Positions 48,627 to 57,734 are shown, counted from the stretch's first letter. The stretch is 64,000 bases of DNA from VKMB-3413 sp041027365 (GCF_041027365.1 NZ_JBFTEH010000004.1:1-64000); one strand, 5' to 3'. Notes: generated by a model not told the origin, from the letters alone. Made by a program: numbers and translations.

Positions 48627-50393
48627 TCAGTCCCCGACCGCCAGCCCCTCGCGCCGCGGGTCGGCGCCGCCTTCCAGCCCGTCCGGCCCGATCCGGATGG
48701 TCTGGATGCCGGAATTCATGTCGCTGACCTTCACCTGGTAGCCCATCGCCTTCAGCGGTTCGGCGAGGTCGGCGGCCCTGGTGCCGGCTTCCAGTTCGAA
48801 GGTGCCGAAGCGGTTCAGGAGGTGCGGCAGCGCCGCCGCCTCGGCGACGTTCATCTTCCAGTCGATCAGCGCGATCACGGCTTCCGCGACATAGCCGATG
48901 ATCGACGAGCCGCCGGGCGAGCCGAGCGCATAGACGGGGCGGCCTTCCTGCATGACGATCGTCGGCGACATCGACGAGCGCGGGCGCTTGCCCGGCGCCA
49001 CCGCATTGGCGATCGGCCGACCCTCGTCATCATGGGTCTCGAAGGAGAAGTCGGTCAGCTCGTTGTTCAGCAGGAAGCCTTCTACCATCAGCCGCGAGCC
49101 GAACTCGTTCTCGATCGTCGTGGTGATCGAGACGACGTCGCCGGCCGCGTCGACGATGTCGAAGTGGCTGGTCGAGGGCAGTTCGATGGCGACGTCGTCG
49201 CCCTGTTCGAGCGAGGCGTGGTCCCAGGCCGGCATGCCCGGCTTGACGGCGTCCTTGGCCAGCGCCGTGTCGCCGGAGAGGAGCCGCGAGCGGTCCTTCA
49301 GGTAGTCGGGGTCCAGCAGGCCCTGGAGCGGCATCGGGACATAGTCGATGTCCGCCTCGTAGCGGCCGCGGTCGGCGAAGGCGAGGCGGGAGGCGTCGCC
49401 GATGATCCGCCAGGCCTTCGCGCTCCATGGGCCCATCTGGCCGATGTCATAGGGCTCGATCATGCCGAGGATCTGGCCGATGGTCAGCGCGCCGGAGGAG
49501 GGCGGTCCCATGCCGCAGACGTCATAGCCGCGATAGGGCGCGCAGACCGGCGGGCGTTCGACGATGCGATAGTTGGCGAGGTCGGAAAGGGCGAGGCGGC
49601 CGGGATTGTCGTCCACCCCCTGCACGGTCTGAACCATCGCCTCTGCGATTGGGCCCTTGTAGAAGCCGTCGGCTCCCTTGTCGGCGAGCGTCTCCAGCGT
49701 CTTTGCGTAGGGCTCGTTCTTCAGGATCGTGCCGACGGCGAGCGGCGCCCCGTCCTTGTCGTAGAAATAGGCGCGGGCTGCCGGATAGCGCTTCAGTCGT
49801 TCGCCGTCTCCGGCGATCAGCTCGTGCAGCCGCGGCGAGACGGCAAAGCCGTTGCGGGCGAGGTCGATCGCCGGCTGGACCACCTGCGCCCAGGGCAGCG
49901 CGCCGAAGCGCTCGTGCGTCTCGTACATCAGCCGCACCGTGCCGGGGGTACCGACCGAGCGGCCGCCGACGACCGCGTCGTAGAACGCCAAGGGATCGCC
50001 GGCCTTGTCGAGGAACAGCGTCGGGTCGTCGGCCGCCGGCGCCGTCTCGCGGCCGTCGAACGTGGTGAGCTGGCCGGACTTGGCGTCGAAGTAGACGAGG
50101 AATGCGCCGCCGCCGAGGCCCGAGGACTGCGGCTCGACGAGGCCGAGGACGAGCTGCGTCGTCACCATCGCGTCGATGGCGTTGCCGCCCTTTTCCAGAA
50201 TCGCCAGCCCCGCCTTGGCCGCCAGCGGATTGGCCGCCGCCACCATCTGCTTCTGCGCATGGGCAAGCGGCTTTGGCTGCGAGCCTGCGGCCTGTTCCGG
50301 GCGCACGGCGTCCGTCGCCTGCTGGGCGTGCACTTCTGCCGGCCAGCCGAGCCCGGAGGAGAACAGGAGGGCGGCCAGAATCCTCGCAAGCAT
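48627..50393 (-). CDS. ggt: Gamma-glutamyltransferase, periplasmic
   Basis: The 588-residue precursor has a signal peptide (MLARILAALLFSSGLGWPAEVHAQ), the large-subunit blocks MVAAANPLAAKAGLAILEKGGNAIDAMVTTQLVLGLVEPQSSGLGGGAFLVYFD and GRETAPAAD, and the autocleavage site before the catalytic Thr in LPSTSHFDIVDAAGDVVSITTTIENEFGS. The small subunit has RPRSSMSPTIV and LGSPGGSSIIGYV. It cleaves glutathione and gamma-glutamyl compounds in the periplasm. GGGAGGA lies about eight bases before ATG 50393. Confidence 0.95.
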   Translation of the reverse strand: MLARILAALLFSSGLGWPAEVHAQQATDAVRPEQAAGSQPKPLAHAQKQMVAAANPLAAKAGLAILEKGGNAIDAMVTTQLVLGLVEPQSSGLGGGAFLVYFDAKSGQLTTFDGRETAPAADDPTLFLDKAGDPLAFYDAVVGGRSVGTPGTVRLMYETHERFGALPWAQVVQPAIDLARNGFAVSPRLHELIAGDGERLKRYPAARAYFYDKDGAPLAVGTILKNEPYAKTLETLADKGADGFYKGPIAEAMVQTVQGVDDNPGRLALSDLANYRIVERPPVCAPYRGYDVCGMGPPSSGALTIGQILGMIEPYDIGQMGPWSAKAWRIIGDASRLAFADRGRYEADIDYVPMPLQGLLDPDYLKDRSRLLSGDTALAKDAVKPGMPAWDHASLEQGDDVAIELPSTSHFDIVDAAGDVVSITTTIENEFGSRLMVEGFLLNNELTDFSFETHDDEGRPIANAVAPGKRPRSSMSPTIVMQEGRPVYALGSPGGSSIIGYVAEAVIALIDWKMNVAEAAALPHLLNRFGTFELEAGTRAADLAEPLKAMGYQVKVSDMNSGIQTIRIGPDGLEGGADPRREGLAVGD

Positions 50394-50560
50394 CGTCGCA
50401 TCCTCCCGCAAGTGCCGGTGGCGGAAACTTACGGCAGATCACCCGTGGGCGGAAGCGGCGGGGCAGATCGATGGGCGGCCACCGGCCCTTTTCCCCCAGA
50501 AGAAAGCCGCCGCCGATCGATCGGCAGCGGCTTTTCCGGGCAGGCGACGGTTCGAAAGGA

Positions 50561-50773
50561 TCAGAGATCCCGCTCGTCCTCGACCTCGACGCTTTCGGCG
50601 GGGTGGCGCTCGATCTCGCCGCCTTCCGGATCGACGCTGCCGGGGCGGTCGAAGGGATTGTCCTCGCTCGGCCGGGCCTTCGGCGCGTTCTGGCGATAGG
50701 ACATGTCCTGGTCGCGGTCCTGCTCGTCGGCGCGGTTCTGCTGGTTGTCGAACTTGTCGGGCGCGTTGCTCAT
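50561..50773 (-). CDS. Small acidic hypothetical protein
   Basis: The 70-residue protein MSNAPDKFDNQQNRADEQDRDQDMSYRQNAPKARPSEDNPFDRPGSVDPEGGEIERHPAESVEVEDERDL is hydrophilic and probably disordered. I do not recognise it. AAGGAGG lies six bases before ATG 50773, which is the best evidence that it is real. It is divergent from msrB. Confidence 0.6.
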   Translation of the reverse strand: MSNAPDKFDNQQNRADEQDRDQDMSYRQNAPKARPSEDNPFDRPGSVDPEGGEIERHPAESVEVEDERDL

Positions 50774-50929
50774 CGCGGCCTCCTTCCAGATTGGCTTGGC
50801 GCATCCCATCTGACCGGATACGTCACGTGTCAGGCTGAACCCGCGCGCATGCCGCTTCGTTCCGCCGGAGACGGCGCGGGCGCAGCCGGCGGCGACCGAA
50901 GGCCCGCAGACAAGACAAGGAGAGTTCCC

Positions 50930-51337
50930 ATGGATGCCAAGACCTATCCGGTCACCCACACCGAGGCGGAGTGGCGGGAGATCCTCACGCCCGAGCAGTA
51001 CGAGGTCATGCGCGGTCACGGCACCGAGCGGCCCGGCAGCTGCGCGCTGCTGCACGAGAAGCGGCCCGGCACCTTCTCCTGCGTCGGCTGCGGCCAGCCG
51101 CTCTTCGTGGCGAAGACCAAGTTCGAGAGCGGCACCGGCTGGCCGAGCTTCGACACGCCGGTCAAGGGCGCCGTGGAGATGAGCGAGGACCGCAGCTACG
51201 GCATGGTTCGCACGGAGGTGCACTGCAGCCGCTGCGGCAGCCATCTCGGCCACGTCTTCCCGGACGGGCCGCCGCCGACGGGCCTGCGCTACTGCATCAA
51301 CGGCGTGGCGCTGACCTTCGAGCCGGAAGCCGCCTGA
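50930..51337 (+). CDS. msrB: Peptide-methionine (R)-S-oxide reductase MsrB
   Basis: The 135-residue enzyme repairs methionine-R-sulfoxide. It has two zinc CxxC pairs (CVGCGQPLF and CSRCGSHLGHVF), the central TKFESGTGWPSF and the catalytic cysteine in GLRYCINGVALTFEP. AAGGAGAG lies seven bases before ATG 50930. Length is typical of the single-domain form. Confidence 0.96.
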   Translation: MDAKTYPVTHTEAEWREILTPEQYEVMRGHGTERPGSCALLHEKRPGTFSCVGCGQPLFVAKTKFESGTGWPSFDTPVKGAVEMSEDRSYGMVRTEVHCSRCGSHLGHVFPDGPPPTGLRYCINGVALTFEPEAA

Positions 51338-51643
51338 CGTGTCCGGCGGGCGGCGGCGCATCATTGGCGCCGCCGTCACCACCTCCGGCGGACCGTCGTA
51401 TGCCGGAGCCGCGCGACCGCGACGCCGGGCTGCGCTTCGAGCCCGCCGACAGCCTTCCGGAAGGCGGCGGCCCCGATGCGGCGGCCGGAGCACGATCGTT
51501 CGCGCATTGGCGATCGCGCAAAAAGCGCTGCCCCGTTCAAGCGCCTGCGGAGAAGCCCATTCGTCGCCTGAGCTGCCGCCAGACCTTATCTCTCTTGCCG
51601 AACCATCAGCCGAGCTGATCAAGCATCGAGAGTCAGGTCCTTC
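51338..51643. other. Intergenic region between msrB and a YeeE/YedE gene
   Basis: About 306 bases without a supported gene. Short open frames on both strands give Arg/Ser/Pro-rich peptides without motifs. I see no clear promoter or terminator. Confidence 0.45.
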
Positions 51644-52888
51644 ATGTCCCAATCCACTCTGGTCGCCGACCGCGCCAGCGGCAAACGCCTGTCGCCGCGG
51701 CTCGCGCCCGACGTCAATCCGATCGCCTGGGGCGGGCTCGCCGCCGCGATCGTCGCCACCGCGCTGCTCGGCTTCGGCGAGGGCGGCCGCATCGCGGCGC
51801 TCTTCGTCGTCGGCCTGGCGCTCGGCCTCGTCCTCTATCACGCCGCCTTCGGCTTCACCTCGGCCTGGCGCAGTTTCGCGCGCGATGGCCGCGGCCGAGG
51901 CCTGCGGGCGCAGATGGTGATGATGGCGATCGCCGTCGTCCTGTTCTTCCCGGCGCTCGCGGCGGGGACCTTGTTCGGCATCCCCGTCCACGGCTTCGTC
52001 TCGCCGGTGAGCCTCTCCGTCCTCGTCGGCGCCTTCATGTTCGGCCTCGGCATGCAGCTCGGCGGCGGCTGCGCCTCCGGAACGCTCTATACCGCCGGCG
52101 GCGGCAATGCCCGCATGCTGATCACGCTGGTCTTCTTCATCGTCGGGTCGGTGCTGGCGACGGTCAACTTCGACTTCTGGACCGCGCTGCCGGGCTTCCA
52201 GCCGATCTCGATCGTATCGAGCTTCGGCGCGCCGGTGGCGATCGTCGTCTCGCTGGCGGTCTTCGCGTTGATCGCCGGCGCGACCTATCTCGTCGAGACG
52301 CGGCGTCACGGCGCGCTGGAGCGCGCCGAGGCGAGCCCGCGCCACGGCCTCGCGCGCTTCACCCGCGGCCCTTGGCCGTTGCTCGCCGGTGCCGTCCTGC
52401 TGGCACTGCTGAACTTCGCGACCCTGTCGCTCGCCGGCCGCCCCTGGGGCATCACCTCCGGCTTCGCGCTCTGGGGCGCCAAGCTCGCCGGCCTCGTCGG
52501 CATCGACGCCTCCGCCTGGACGTACTGGCAGAGCCCGTCCAATGCGGCGGCGCTGCATCAGAGCGTCTTTGCCGACGTCACCTCGGTGATGAACTTCGGC
52601 ATCATGCTCGGCGCCTTCGTGGCGGCGGCGCTCGCCGGCCGGCTCGCGCCGAACTTCCGCATCCCGTGGCGCTCGGCGCTCGCTGCCGTGATCGGCGGCC
52701 TGCTCCTCGGCTATGGCGCCCGCATCGCCTATGGCTGCAACATCGGCGCCTATTTCGGCGGCATCGTCTCCGGCAGCCTGCATGGCTGGCTCTGGGCCGT
52801 CGCAGCCTATGTCGGCTCGATGCTCGGCGTGCGCCTGCGCCCGGTGTTCTTCGTCGACGAACGGGCGCGGGTGGCGAAGACGGCGTGA
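51644..52888 (+). CDS. YeeE/YedE-family transporter (TsuA-like)
   Basis: The 414-residue membrane protein has about nine or ten hydrophobic segments and the two conserved cysteine motifs of the family, LGMQLGGGCASGTLYTAGGG and YGARIAYGCNIGAYFGGIVSGSLHGW. The best-known member, TsuA, imports thiosulfate through a line of cysteines; others serve selenium metabolism. No TusA-like partner lies nearby, so the substrate is open. Start ATG 51644 gives MSQSTLV. Confidence 0.87.
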   Translation: MSQSTLVADRASGKRLSPRLAPDVNPIAWGGLAAAIVATALLGFGEGGRIAALFVVGLALGLVLYHAAFGFTSAWRSFARDGRGRGLRAQMVMMAIAVVLFFPALAAGTLFGIPVHGFVSPVSLSVLVGAFMFGLGMQLGGGCASGTLYTAGGGNARMLITLVFFIVGSVLATVNFDFWTALPGFQPISIVSSFGAPVAIVVSLAVFALIAGATYLVETRRHGALERAEASPRHGLARFTRGPWPLLAGAVLLALLNFATLSLAGRPWGITSGFALWGAKLAGLVGIDASAWTYWQSPSNAAALHQSVFADVTSVMNFGIMLGAFVAAALAGRLAPNFRIPWRSALAAVIGGLLLGYGARIAYGCNIGAYFGGIVSGSLHGWLWAVAAYVGSMLGVRLRPVFFVDERARVAKTA

Positions 52889-52904
52889 CCGCGTCGTCGC
52901 GGAC

Positions 52905-53951
52905 TCAAGCGGCGCCGAAGGCCTCTAAGAAGGCCGGCGCCGCCTCGGCCACCGCCGCCAGCGAGTAGCCGCCTTCCTGCACGATGACGCTGGGAAGGCC
53001 GAGCCCCTTCAGGATCGTCGCAACGCGCGGATAGGCGGCGGTGGTGACGGTGAGCTCGGACAGCGGGTCGTCCTGATGCGCGTCCCAGCCGGCGGAGATC
53101 ACCAGCGCCTCGGCGCCGAAGCGGGTCGCTTCTTCGGCGAGGCGTTCGACCGCCGCGACGAACGCCTCGTCGCCGGAGCCCGGCGGAAGCGGGATGTTGC
53201 GGTTGAAGCCTTCGCCGGCGCCGGTGCCGCGCTCCTCGGCATAGCCGAAGAAGTGCGGGTAATAGGCGGTCGGATCGGTGTGCACGGACCCGAAGAAGAC
53301 GTCGTCGCGGGCATAGAAGATCGCCTGGGTGCCGTCGCCATGATGGGTGTCGAAGTCGAGGATGGCGACGCGGGAAAAGCGCGCGCGCAGCACTTCGGCC
53401 GCGATGGCCGCGTTGTTGAGGAAGCAGAAGCCGTTGGCCCGGTCCGGATAGGCGTGGTGGCCGGGCGGCCGGCACAGCGCGAGAGCCGCGCGATCACCGC
53501 CGCGAACGGCCTCGGCCGCCGCGATGGCGCTTCCGGCCGAAGCCAGTGCTGCGTCGAAGCTGCGCTCGGTCATCGCGCAGGAGAGATCGCCGATATACCA
53601 GCCGCACTGGCCGAGAATGCCTTGCGTCTTCGGCGCCGGGCGTGGGCCGAGGACGCTGGCGCCGGAGAAATAGGGATGCGCGTTCGGCAGCACTTCCGGC
53701 CCGGCATTCGGCAGTTCCCGAAAGCGCGCAAAGGCCGTTTCGAGGAAGCGCAGGTAATGCTCCGGATGCACGGCGAGGATCGGCTCCCGGCCCGGGGCGG
53801 GCGGCGTCTCGGCCGTCAGACCCACCCGCCGCAGCGAGGCCATGAGCGTCTCCGCCCGGTCGGGGTTTTCCAGCGGGCGCACGAGCCGGCCGTGGACGCC
53901 GTATTGCGTTGGCCGGTGAAGCAGTTGGTCGGACGAAAAGAACAGGCGCAT
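52905..53951 (-). CDS. Histone deacetylase-fold amidohydrolase (acetylpolyamine amidohydrolase-like)
   Basis: The 348-residue zinc enzyme has the arginase/deacetylase core: CRPPGHHAYPDRANGFCFLNNAAIAAE, VAILDFDTHHGDGTQAIFYARDDVFFGSVHTDP and ISAGWDAHQDDPLSELTVTT. The N-terminal features (QLLHRPTQYGVHGRLVRPLENPDRAETL) fit acetylpolyamine amidohydrolases, which deacetylate acetylputrescine and relatives. It converges on the YeeE/YedE gene. An agmatinase and a second such enzyme lie within 8 kb. Substrate is inferred. Confidence 0.88.
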   Translation of the reverse strand: MRLFFSSDQLLHRPTQYGVHGRLVRPLENPDRAETLMASLRRVGLTAETPPAPGREPILAVHPEHYLRFLETAFARFRELPNAGPEVLPNAHPYFSGASVLGPRPAPKTQGILGQCGWYIGDLSCAMTERSFDAALASAGSAIAAAEAVRGGDRAALALCRPPGHHAYPDRANGFCFLNNAAIAAEVLRARFSRVAILDFDTHHGDGTQAIFYARDDVFFGSVHTDPTAYYPHFFGYAEERGTGAGEGFNRNIPLPPGSGDEAFVAAVERLAEEATRFGAEALVISAGWDAHQDDPLSELTVTTAAYPRVATILKGLGLPSVIVQEGGYSLAAVAEAAPAFLEAFGAA

Positions 53952-54238
53952 TCACGCACTCCGGACAGGGACTGTGGCTTCCCACGGCGCCAGCGGGGCG
54001 GCCGCAGGTCGGCTCTTTCCATCCTAGGGCGCGACCGCCCCGTCTGTCGAACGGCGTCAGCGGCGGCGAAAGCACGGGCAGGAGCAGCGGCCCCGATCCA
54101 GCTTCAGCCGAGCTGTGGGCGATATCGTCGGCGCGCTCGGCCGCGCGAGGAAGAAGAGCCGTCATCCTCCCGTCTTTCTTGCGGTGGATGACGTCCCCGG
54201 GCAGCTTCGCGCCACCATCATCGAGGATCCGCTCCCCC

Positions 54239-54709
54239 ATGTCTTTCCGCACCCGACGCGGCTGCGTCAATCTGGTCCTGGTCGGATGGCTCGCTCTGGG
54301 AAGCTCGGCTCTGCCGGCCTGTGCGGCCGACACGAGCCTCAAGGGCGCCGTCGAGACCGTGCGATCCTTCTACATCCATCCCGATGCCGACGAGCGGGAT
54401 GCGAGCCGCTTCGTCGACCCGGCGCTCGAGACGATCAAGCGGGCGAATTCCGGTCCGGCCGGCGAAGAGAGCTGCCTCGACTTCTCCTTCGTGTTCGACG
54501 GCCAGGACTTCGACGCCGAGGAGGTCGCCAAGACGCTGACGCTCGACGCCAAGGCCGATGGCGGCAAGGCGATCGTGACCGCCGACTTCAAGAACTTCGG
54601 CCAGGACGAGAACCTCGTCTGGACGCTGGTGCAGAAGGACGGCGCCTGGAAGGTCGCCGACGTCGAGAGCGTCATCGGCGAGTGGACGCTGGGCGGCCTC
54701 TGTCGCTGA
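54239..54709 (+). CDS. Secreted hypothetical protein (DUF3828-like)
   Basis: The 156-residue protein has a signal peptide (MSFRTRRGCVNLVLVGWLALGSSALPACAAD). The mature part (SLKGAVETVRSFYIHPDADERDASRFVDPALETIKRAN...NLVWTLVQKDGAWKVADVES) resembles DUF3828, a cystatin/NTF2-like secreted domain of unknown function. It should be periplasmic. ATG 54239 follows a CCCC run without a strong ribosome binding site. Confidence 0.7.
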   Translation: MSFRTRRGCVNLVLVGWLALGSSALPACAADTSLKGAVETVRSFYIHPDADERDASRFVDPALETIKRANSGPAGEESCLDFSFVFDGQDFDAEEVAKTLTLDAKADGGKAIVTADFKNFGQDENLVWTLVQKDGAWKVADVESVIGEWTLGGLCR

Positions 54710-54778
54710 GCCAGCCGCAGCCAGCGGCGGCCGCGCCGCCGATTGCCGCGCGAGCATCGACAGCCGGCTCTGCCCCGG

Positions 54779-54970
54779 TCAGGACTTCCGCGTCCTGTCG
54801 GCCTCGCGCAACGCTTCCTCGTGATACCAGCAGCCGTCGAGAATCACCGGCTTGCGCACGGCTGGCTGGATCTCGGCATAGCGGGGGCTGCGGCTTTCCT
54901 GCCGTGGCTCGCGCCGCCGGACGGGGAAGGGGATGATCGTCGCCGAGGGATGGCTGGTGGTCTCGCGCAT
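54779..54970 (-). CDS. GstI-like small protein (DUF2735), divergent from glnII
   Basis: The 63-residue protein MRETTSHPSATIIPFPVRRREPRQESRSPRYAEIQPAVRKPVILDGCWYHEEALREADRTRKS has the DUF2735 features: an early SA-x-I-x-x-FP motif and a late CWYHEEA motif. In Rhizobium leguminosarum a 63-residue protein, GstI, is encoded divergently upstream of glnII and blocks glnII translation. Length, position and orientation match here, so it is a good candidate ortholog; I cannot align the two. GAGAG precedes the ATG. Confidence 0.72.
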   Translation of the reverse strand: MRETTSHPSATIIPFPVRRREPRQESRSPRYAEIQPAVRKPVILDGCWYHEEALREADRTRKS

Positions 54971-55020
54971 GGCTCTCTCACATGTCGATCGAAATCCGGA
55001 TCGCTCTTCCGTTGAGGATG

Positions 55021-55037
55021 TATCTGCTTATCAGATA
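55021..55037. promoter_or_regulatory. Inverted repeat TATCTG-N5-CAGATA
   Basis: TATCTG (55021-55026) and CAGATA (55032-55037) are perfect inverted arms around CTTAT, 51 bases upstream of the gstI-like start. The site lies in an AT-rich patch and could be an activator or repressor site. The binding protein is unknown. Confidence 0.45.
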
Positions 55038-55235
55038 GGCAATGTGATTAAAAGAAAATCACCTTGTCGCCGGATTTCGCGGAGAGCCCGATGGGGCTGG
55101 TCGTCCTGTGCGTCTATCTGGAGTCAGGGATGATCGCTCGGGACGCGGCTCCGGCGCCGGATCGTCCGGCTCTTCAGGGACAACGGACGGGACGTGTCGG
55201 TGTTCCGCGGCGCTTTTGCCGGCGGGCGCCGAAAT

Positions 55236-55250
55236 TGGCACGGCTCATGC
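55236..55250 (+). promoter_or_regulatory. Sigma-54 (RpoN) promoter of glnII
   Basis: TGGCAC at 55236-55241, five bases (GGCTC), then ATGC at 55247-55250 match the -24/-12 consensus TGGCAC-N5-TTGC, with exactly ten bases between the invariant GG and GC. It lies about 110 bases before the glnII ATG. RpoN/NtrC control of glnII is known in rhizobia. Confidence 0.82.
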
Positions 55251-55360
55251 ATGTGGTTCTCACGGACGCTGATTGGTCCGGCCGCTCTCGGTGGTCGGGC
55301 GCGCCGGACCCGATCTGCAGACCACTGGACCACCCGCATCAACGCACGAGACCTGCTGAC

Positions 55361-56401
55361 ATGACGAAGTACAAACTCGAATATATCTGGCTGGACGGCT
55401 ACACGCCTGTCCCGAACCTGCGCGGCAAGACCAAGATCGCGGAGTTCGACGCCATGCCGACGCTGGAGGAGCTGCCGCTCTGGGGCTTCGACGGCTCGTC
55501 CACCATGCAGGCCGAGGGCCACAGCTCCGACTGCGTGCTGAAGCCGGTCGCCCGCTTCCCCGATCCCGCCCGCACCAACGGCGTCCTGGTGATGTGCGAA
55601 GTCATGATGCCGGACGGCGTCACCCCGCATCCGACCAACAGTCGCGCCACCGTTCTCGACGATGACGGCGCCTGGTTCGGCTTCGAGCAGGAGTACTTCT
55701 TCTACAAGGACGGCCGCCCGCTCGGCTTCCCGCTGCAGGGCTATCCCGAGCCGCAGGGCAAGTACTACACCGGCGTCGGCTACAGCGCGGTAGGCGACGT
55801 CGCCCGCGAGATCGTTGAGAAGCATCTCGACCAGTGCCTCGCGGCCGGCATCAACCACGAGGGCATCAACGCGGAAGTCGCCAAGGGCCAGTGGGAATTC
55901 CAGATTTTCGGCAAGGGCTCCAAGAAGGCCGCCGACCAGATGTGGGTCGCCCGCTACCTGCTGATGCGCATCTGCGAGAGCTACGGCATCGACATCGAGT
56001 GGCACTGCAAGCCGCTCGGCGACACCGACTGGAACGGCTCGGGCATGCACTGCAACTTCTCGACCGCCCATATGCGTGAAGTCGGCGGCAAGGAGTATTT
56101 CGAGGCGCTGATGGCGCAGTTCGACAAGAACCTGCACGACCACATCGCCGTCTACGGCCCGGACAACCACATGCGCCTGACTGGCAAGCACGAGACGGCG
56201 CCGTGGAACAAGTTCTCCTACGGCATCGCCGATCGCGGCGCCTCGGTCCGCGTGCCGCACTCCTTCGTCAACAACGGCTATCGCGGTTATCTCGAGGATC
56301 GCCGGCCGAACTCGCAGGGCGACCCGTACGCCATCGCCTCGCAGATCCTGAAGACGATCTCGGAAGTGCCGCTCGGCGCCGCCGCCGCTGCCGCCGCTTG
56401 A
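55361..56401 (+). CDS. glnII: Glutamine synthetase type II (GlnII)
   Basis: The 346-residue enzyme joins glutamate and ammonia with ATP. It is the short eukaryote-like GSII, not the 470-residue GlnA: MTKYKLEYIWLDGYTPVPNLRGKTKI, PLWGFDGSSTMQAEGHSSDCVLKPVA, WFGFEQEYFFY, GINHEGINAEVAKGQWEFQIFG, DTDWNGSGMHCNFSTAHMR and GKHETAPWNKFSYGIADRGASVRVP. Rhizobial GlnII proteins share this start and an Ala-rich end. A sigma-54 promoter lies upstream and two hairpins follow. Expression is probably highest under nitrogen limitation. Confidence 0.96.
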   Translation: MTKYKLEYIWLDGYTPVPNLRGKTKIAEFDAMPTLEELPLWGFDGSSTMQAEGHSSDCVLKPVARFPDPARTNGVLVMCEVMMPDGVTPHPTNSRATVLDDDGAWFGFEQEYFFYKDGRPLGFPLQGYPEPQGKYYTGVGYSAVGDVAREIVEKHLDQCLAAGINHEGINAEVAKGQWEFQIFGKGSKKAADQMWVARYLLMRICESYGIDIEWHCKPLGDTDWNGSGMHCNFSTAHMREVGGKEYFEALMAQFDKNLHDHIAVYGPDNHMRLTGKHETAPWNKFSYGIADRGASVRVPHSFVNNGYRGYLEDRRPNSQGDPYAIASQILKTISEVPLGAAAAAAA

Positions 56402-56415
56402 GCGGATGAACATCG

Positions 56416-56438
56416 GCCGCTCCGCTCGCCGGAGCGGC
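56416..56438 (+). terminator. First hairpin after glnII
   Basis: GCCGCTCCG (56416-56424) pairs perfectly with CGGAGCGGC (56430-56438) around a five-base loop, 14 bases after the stop. No T run follows; it may protect the 3' end. Confidence 0.55.
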
Positions 56439-56451
56439 TGACGACATAAGC

Positions 56452-56489
56452 AAGGCCGGGTGCGACGGTGATGTCGCGCCCGGCCTTTT
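56452..56489. terminator. Strong terminator between glnII and speB
   Basis: AAGGCCGGG plus GCGAC on the left arm (56452-56466) pair with GTCGC and CCCGGCCTT on the right arm (56473-56487), about 15 bp with one wobble, followed by TT. The A-rich left flank lets it work for the convergent speB gene as well. Confidence 0.85.
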
Positions 56490-56545
56490 GGCCTTCGTGG
56501 GCGCCTGCGGCGGGGCCGGCCCGCTTGCCGGCCGCCGCGCGGCGG

Positions 56546-57508
56546 TCAGAGCGGCTGGCGCAGCACGGCCGCCTCGGCCGCGACGCACAGGAGTTCGAAC
56601 AGCATCGTCGCGCCGGTGAGCGCGGTCAGCCCGCTCGAATCGAGCGGCGGCGAGACCTCCACCAGGTCCGCTCCCACGATGTCGACGCCGGCGAGTTCGC
56701 GCACCAGCGCCTGCGCCTGGAAGGTCGAGATGCCGCCGATCTCCGGCGTGCCGGTGCCGGGCGCGAAGGCCGGGTCGATGACGTCGATGTCGAAGGAGAC
56801 GTAGGTCGGCCGTGTACCGGCCATCTCGCGCGCCTCCGCCATGACGTCGGAAATGCCGCGCCGCATCAGCTCCTCGATGAAGATCAGCCGGATGCCCTCG
56901 GCCCGCGCGAAGTCGTAGTTCGCCGCGCTCGAGATCGCGCCTCTCAGGCCGATCTGCACCATATGCTTGGGGTCGAGCAGGCCTTCCTCCACCGCCCGCC
57001 GGAACGGCGTGCCGTGATTGTAGCGATTGCCGAAGAAGTCGTCATAAGTATCGGAATGCGCGTCGAAATGAATGAGCCCGAGCGGCCCGCCCTTGGCGAC
57101 GCCGCGAAGGATCGGCAGGGTGATCAGATGATCGCCGCCGGCGGTCAACGGTACCGCGCCGGCGGCCGTGACGGCTCTGTAGAACCCGGTGATCAGCTCG
57201 AGGCTCTCCCCGGGATCGACCGGGTTGACCGGCGCATCGCCGCAGTCGGCGACGCGCACCAGGTCGAAGGGCGAGCGCAGGGTGGCGTGGTGGACCCGGC
57301 GCACCAGGCTCGACTGGTTGCGGATCTCGCGCGGCCCGTGCCGGGCGCCCGTCCGATTCGTCGTGCCGCCGTCGAAGGGAATGCCGAGGAGCGCGATGTC
57401 GACCTCCTCCGGCGCCGCGATCGGCAGGCGCATGAAGGTCGCCGGCCCGGAAAAGCGCGGCACCGCACCGGAATCGAGCGGCTGGAAACGGGACAGATCG
57501 GTCGCCAT
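56546..57508 (-). CDS. speB: Agmatinase
   Basis: The 320-residue ureohydrolase has the manganese-site motifs TAGGDHLITLPIL, GLIHFDAHSDTYDD and YVSFDIDVIDPAFAPGTGTPEIGG, all intact. It hydrolyses agmatine to putrescine and urea; the family also holds guanidinobutyrase and similar enzymes, so the exact substrate is inferred. GGAG lies nine bases before ATG 57508. It lies near two deacetylase-fold enzymes, suggesting polyamine metabolism. Confidence 0.9.
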   Translation of the reverse strand: MATDLSRFQPLDSGAVPRFSGPATFMRLPIAAPEEVDIALLGIPFDGGTTNRTGARHGPREIRNQSSLVRRVHHATLRSPFDLVRVADCGDAPVNPVDPGESLELITGFYRAVTAAGAVPLTAGGDHLITLPILRGVAKGGPLGLIHFDAHSDTYDDFFGNRYNHGTPFRRAVEEGLLDPKHMVQIGLRGAISSAANYDFARAEGIRLIFIEELMRRGISDVMAEAREMAGTRPTYVSFDIDVIDPAFAPGTGTPEIGGISTFQAQALVRELAGVDIVGADLVEVSPPLDSSGLTALTGATMLFELLCVAAEAAVLRQPL

Positions 57509-57734
57509 GACGGGAACTCCACAAGAGGCGGAGGCCATACTCCGAGAGCGGCCGCGCCCTGTCCAGCCTTGCCGCCGAGGTGCCGGGCCGCATCCAGCCG
57601 AGCGACCCGGCACCCTTTCCGGCCACGACAACGCGAGGGGGCGTGGCGCGCCGAACGGGCGCGGAACCTTTGGCCCCTGCGGCAGACGCGCGCGGCCGAT
57701 TGACGGCGGCCGCTTTGTTTGCCAACGGTTTGCC

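Larger units (their letters stand above)
54971..55360. other. Control region between gstI-like gene and glnII
   Basis: This 390-base divergent region has no supported gene but is rich in signals: an AT-rich patch with an inverted repeat near 55021-55085, and a sigma-54 promoter at 55236-55250. I searched for an NtrC site (TGCACC...GGTGCA) and did not see a full match. Confidence 0.55.
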
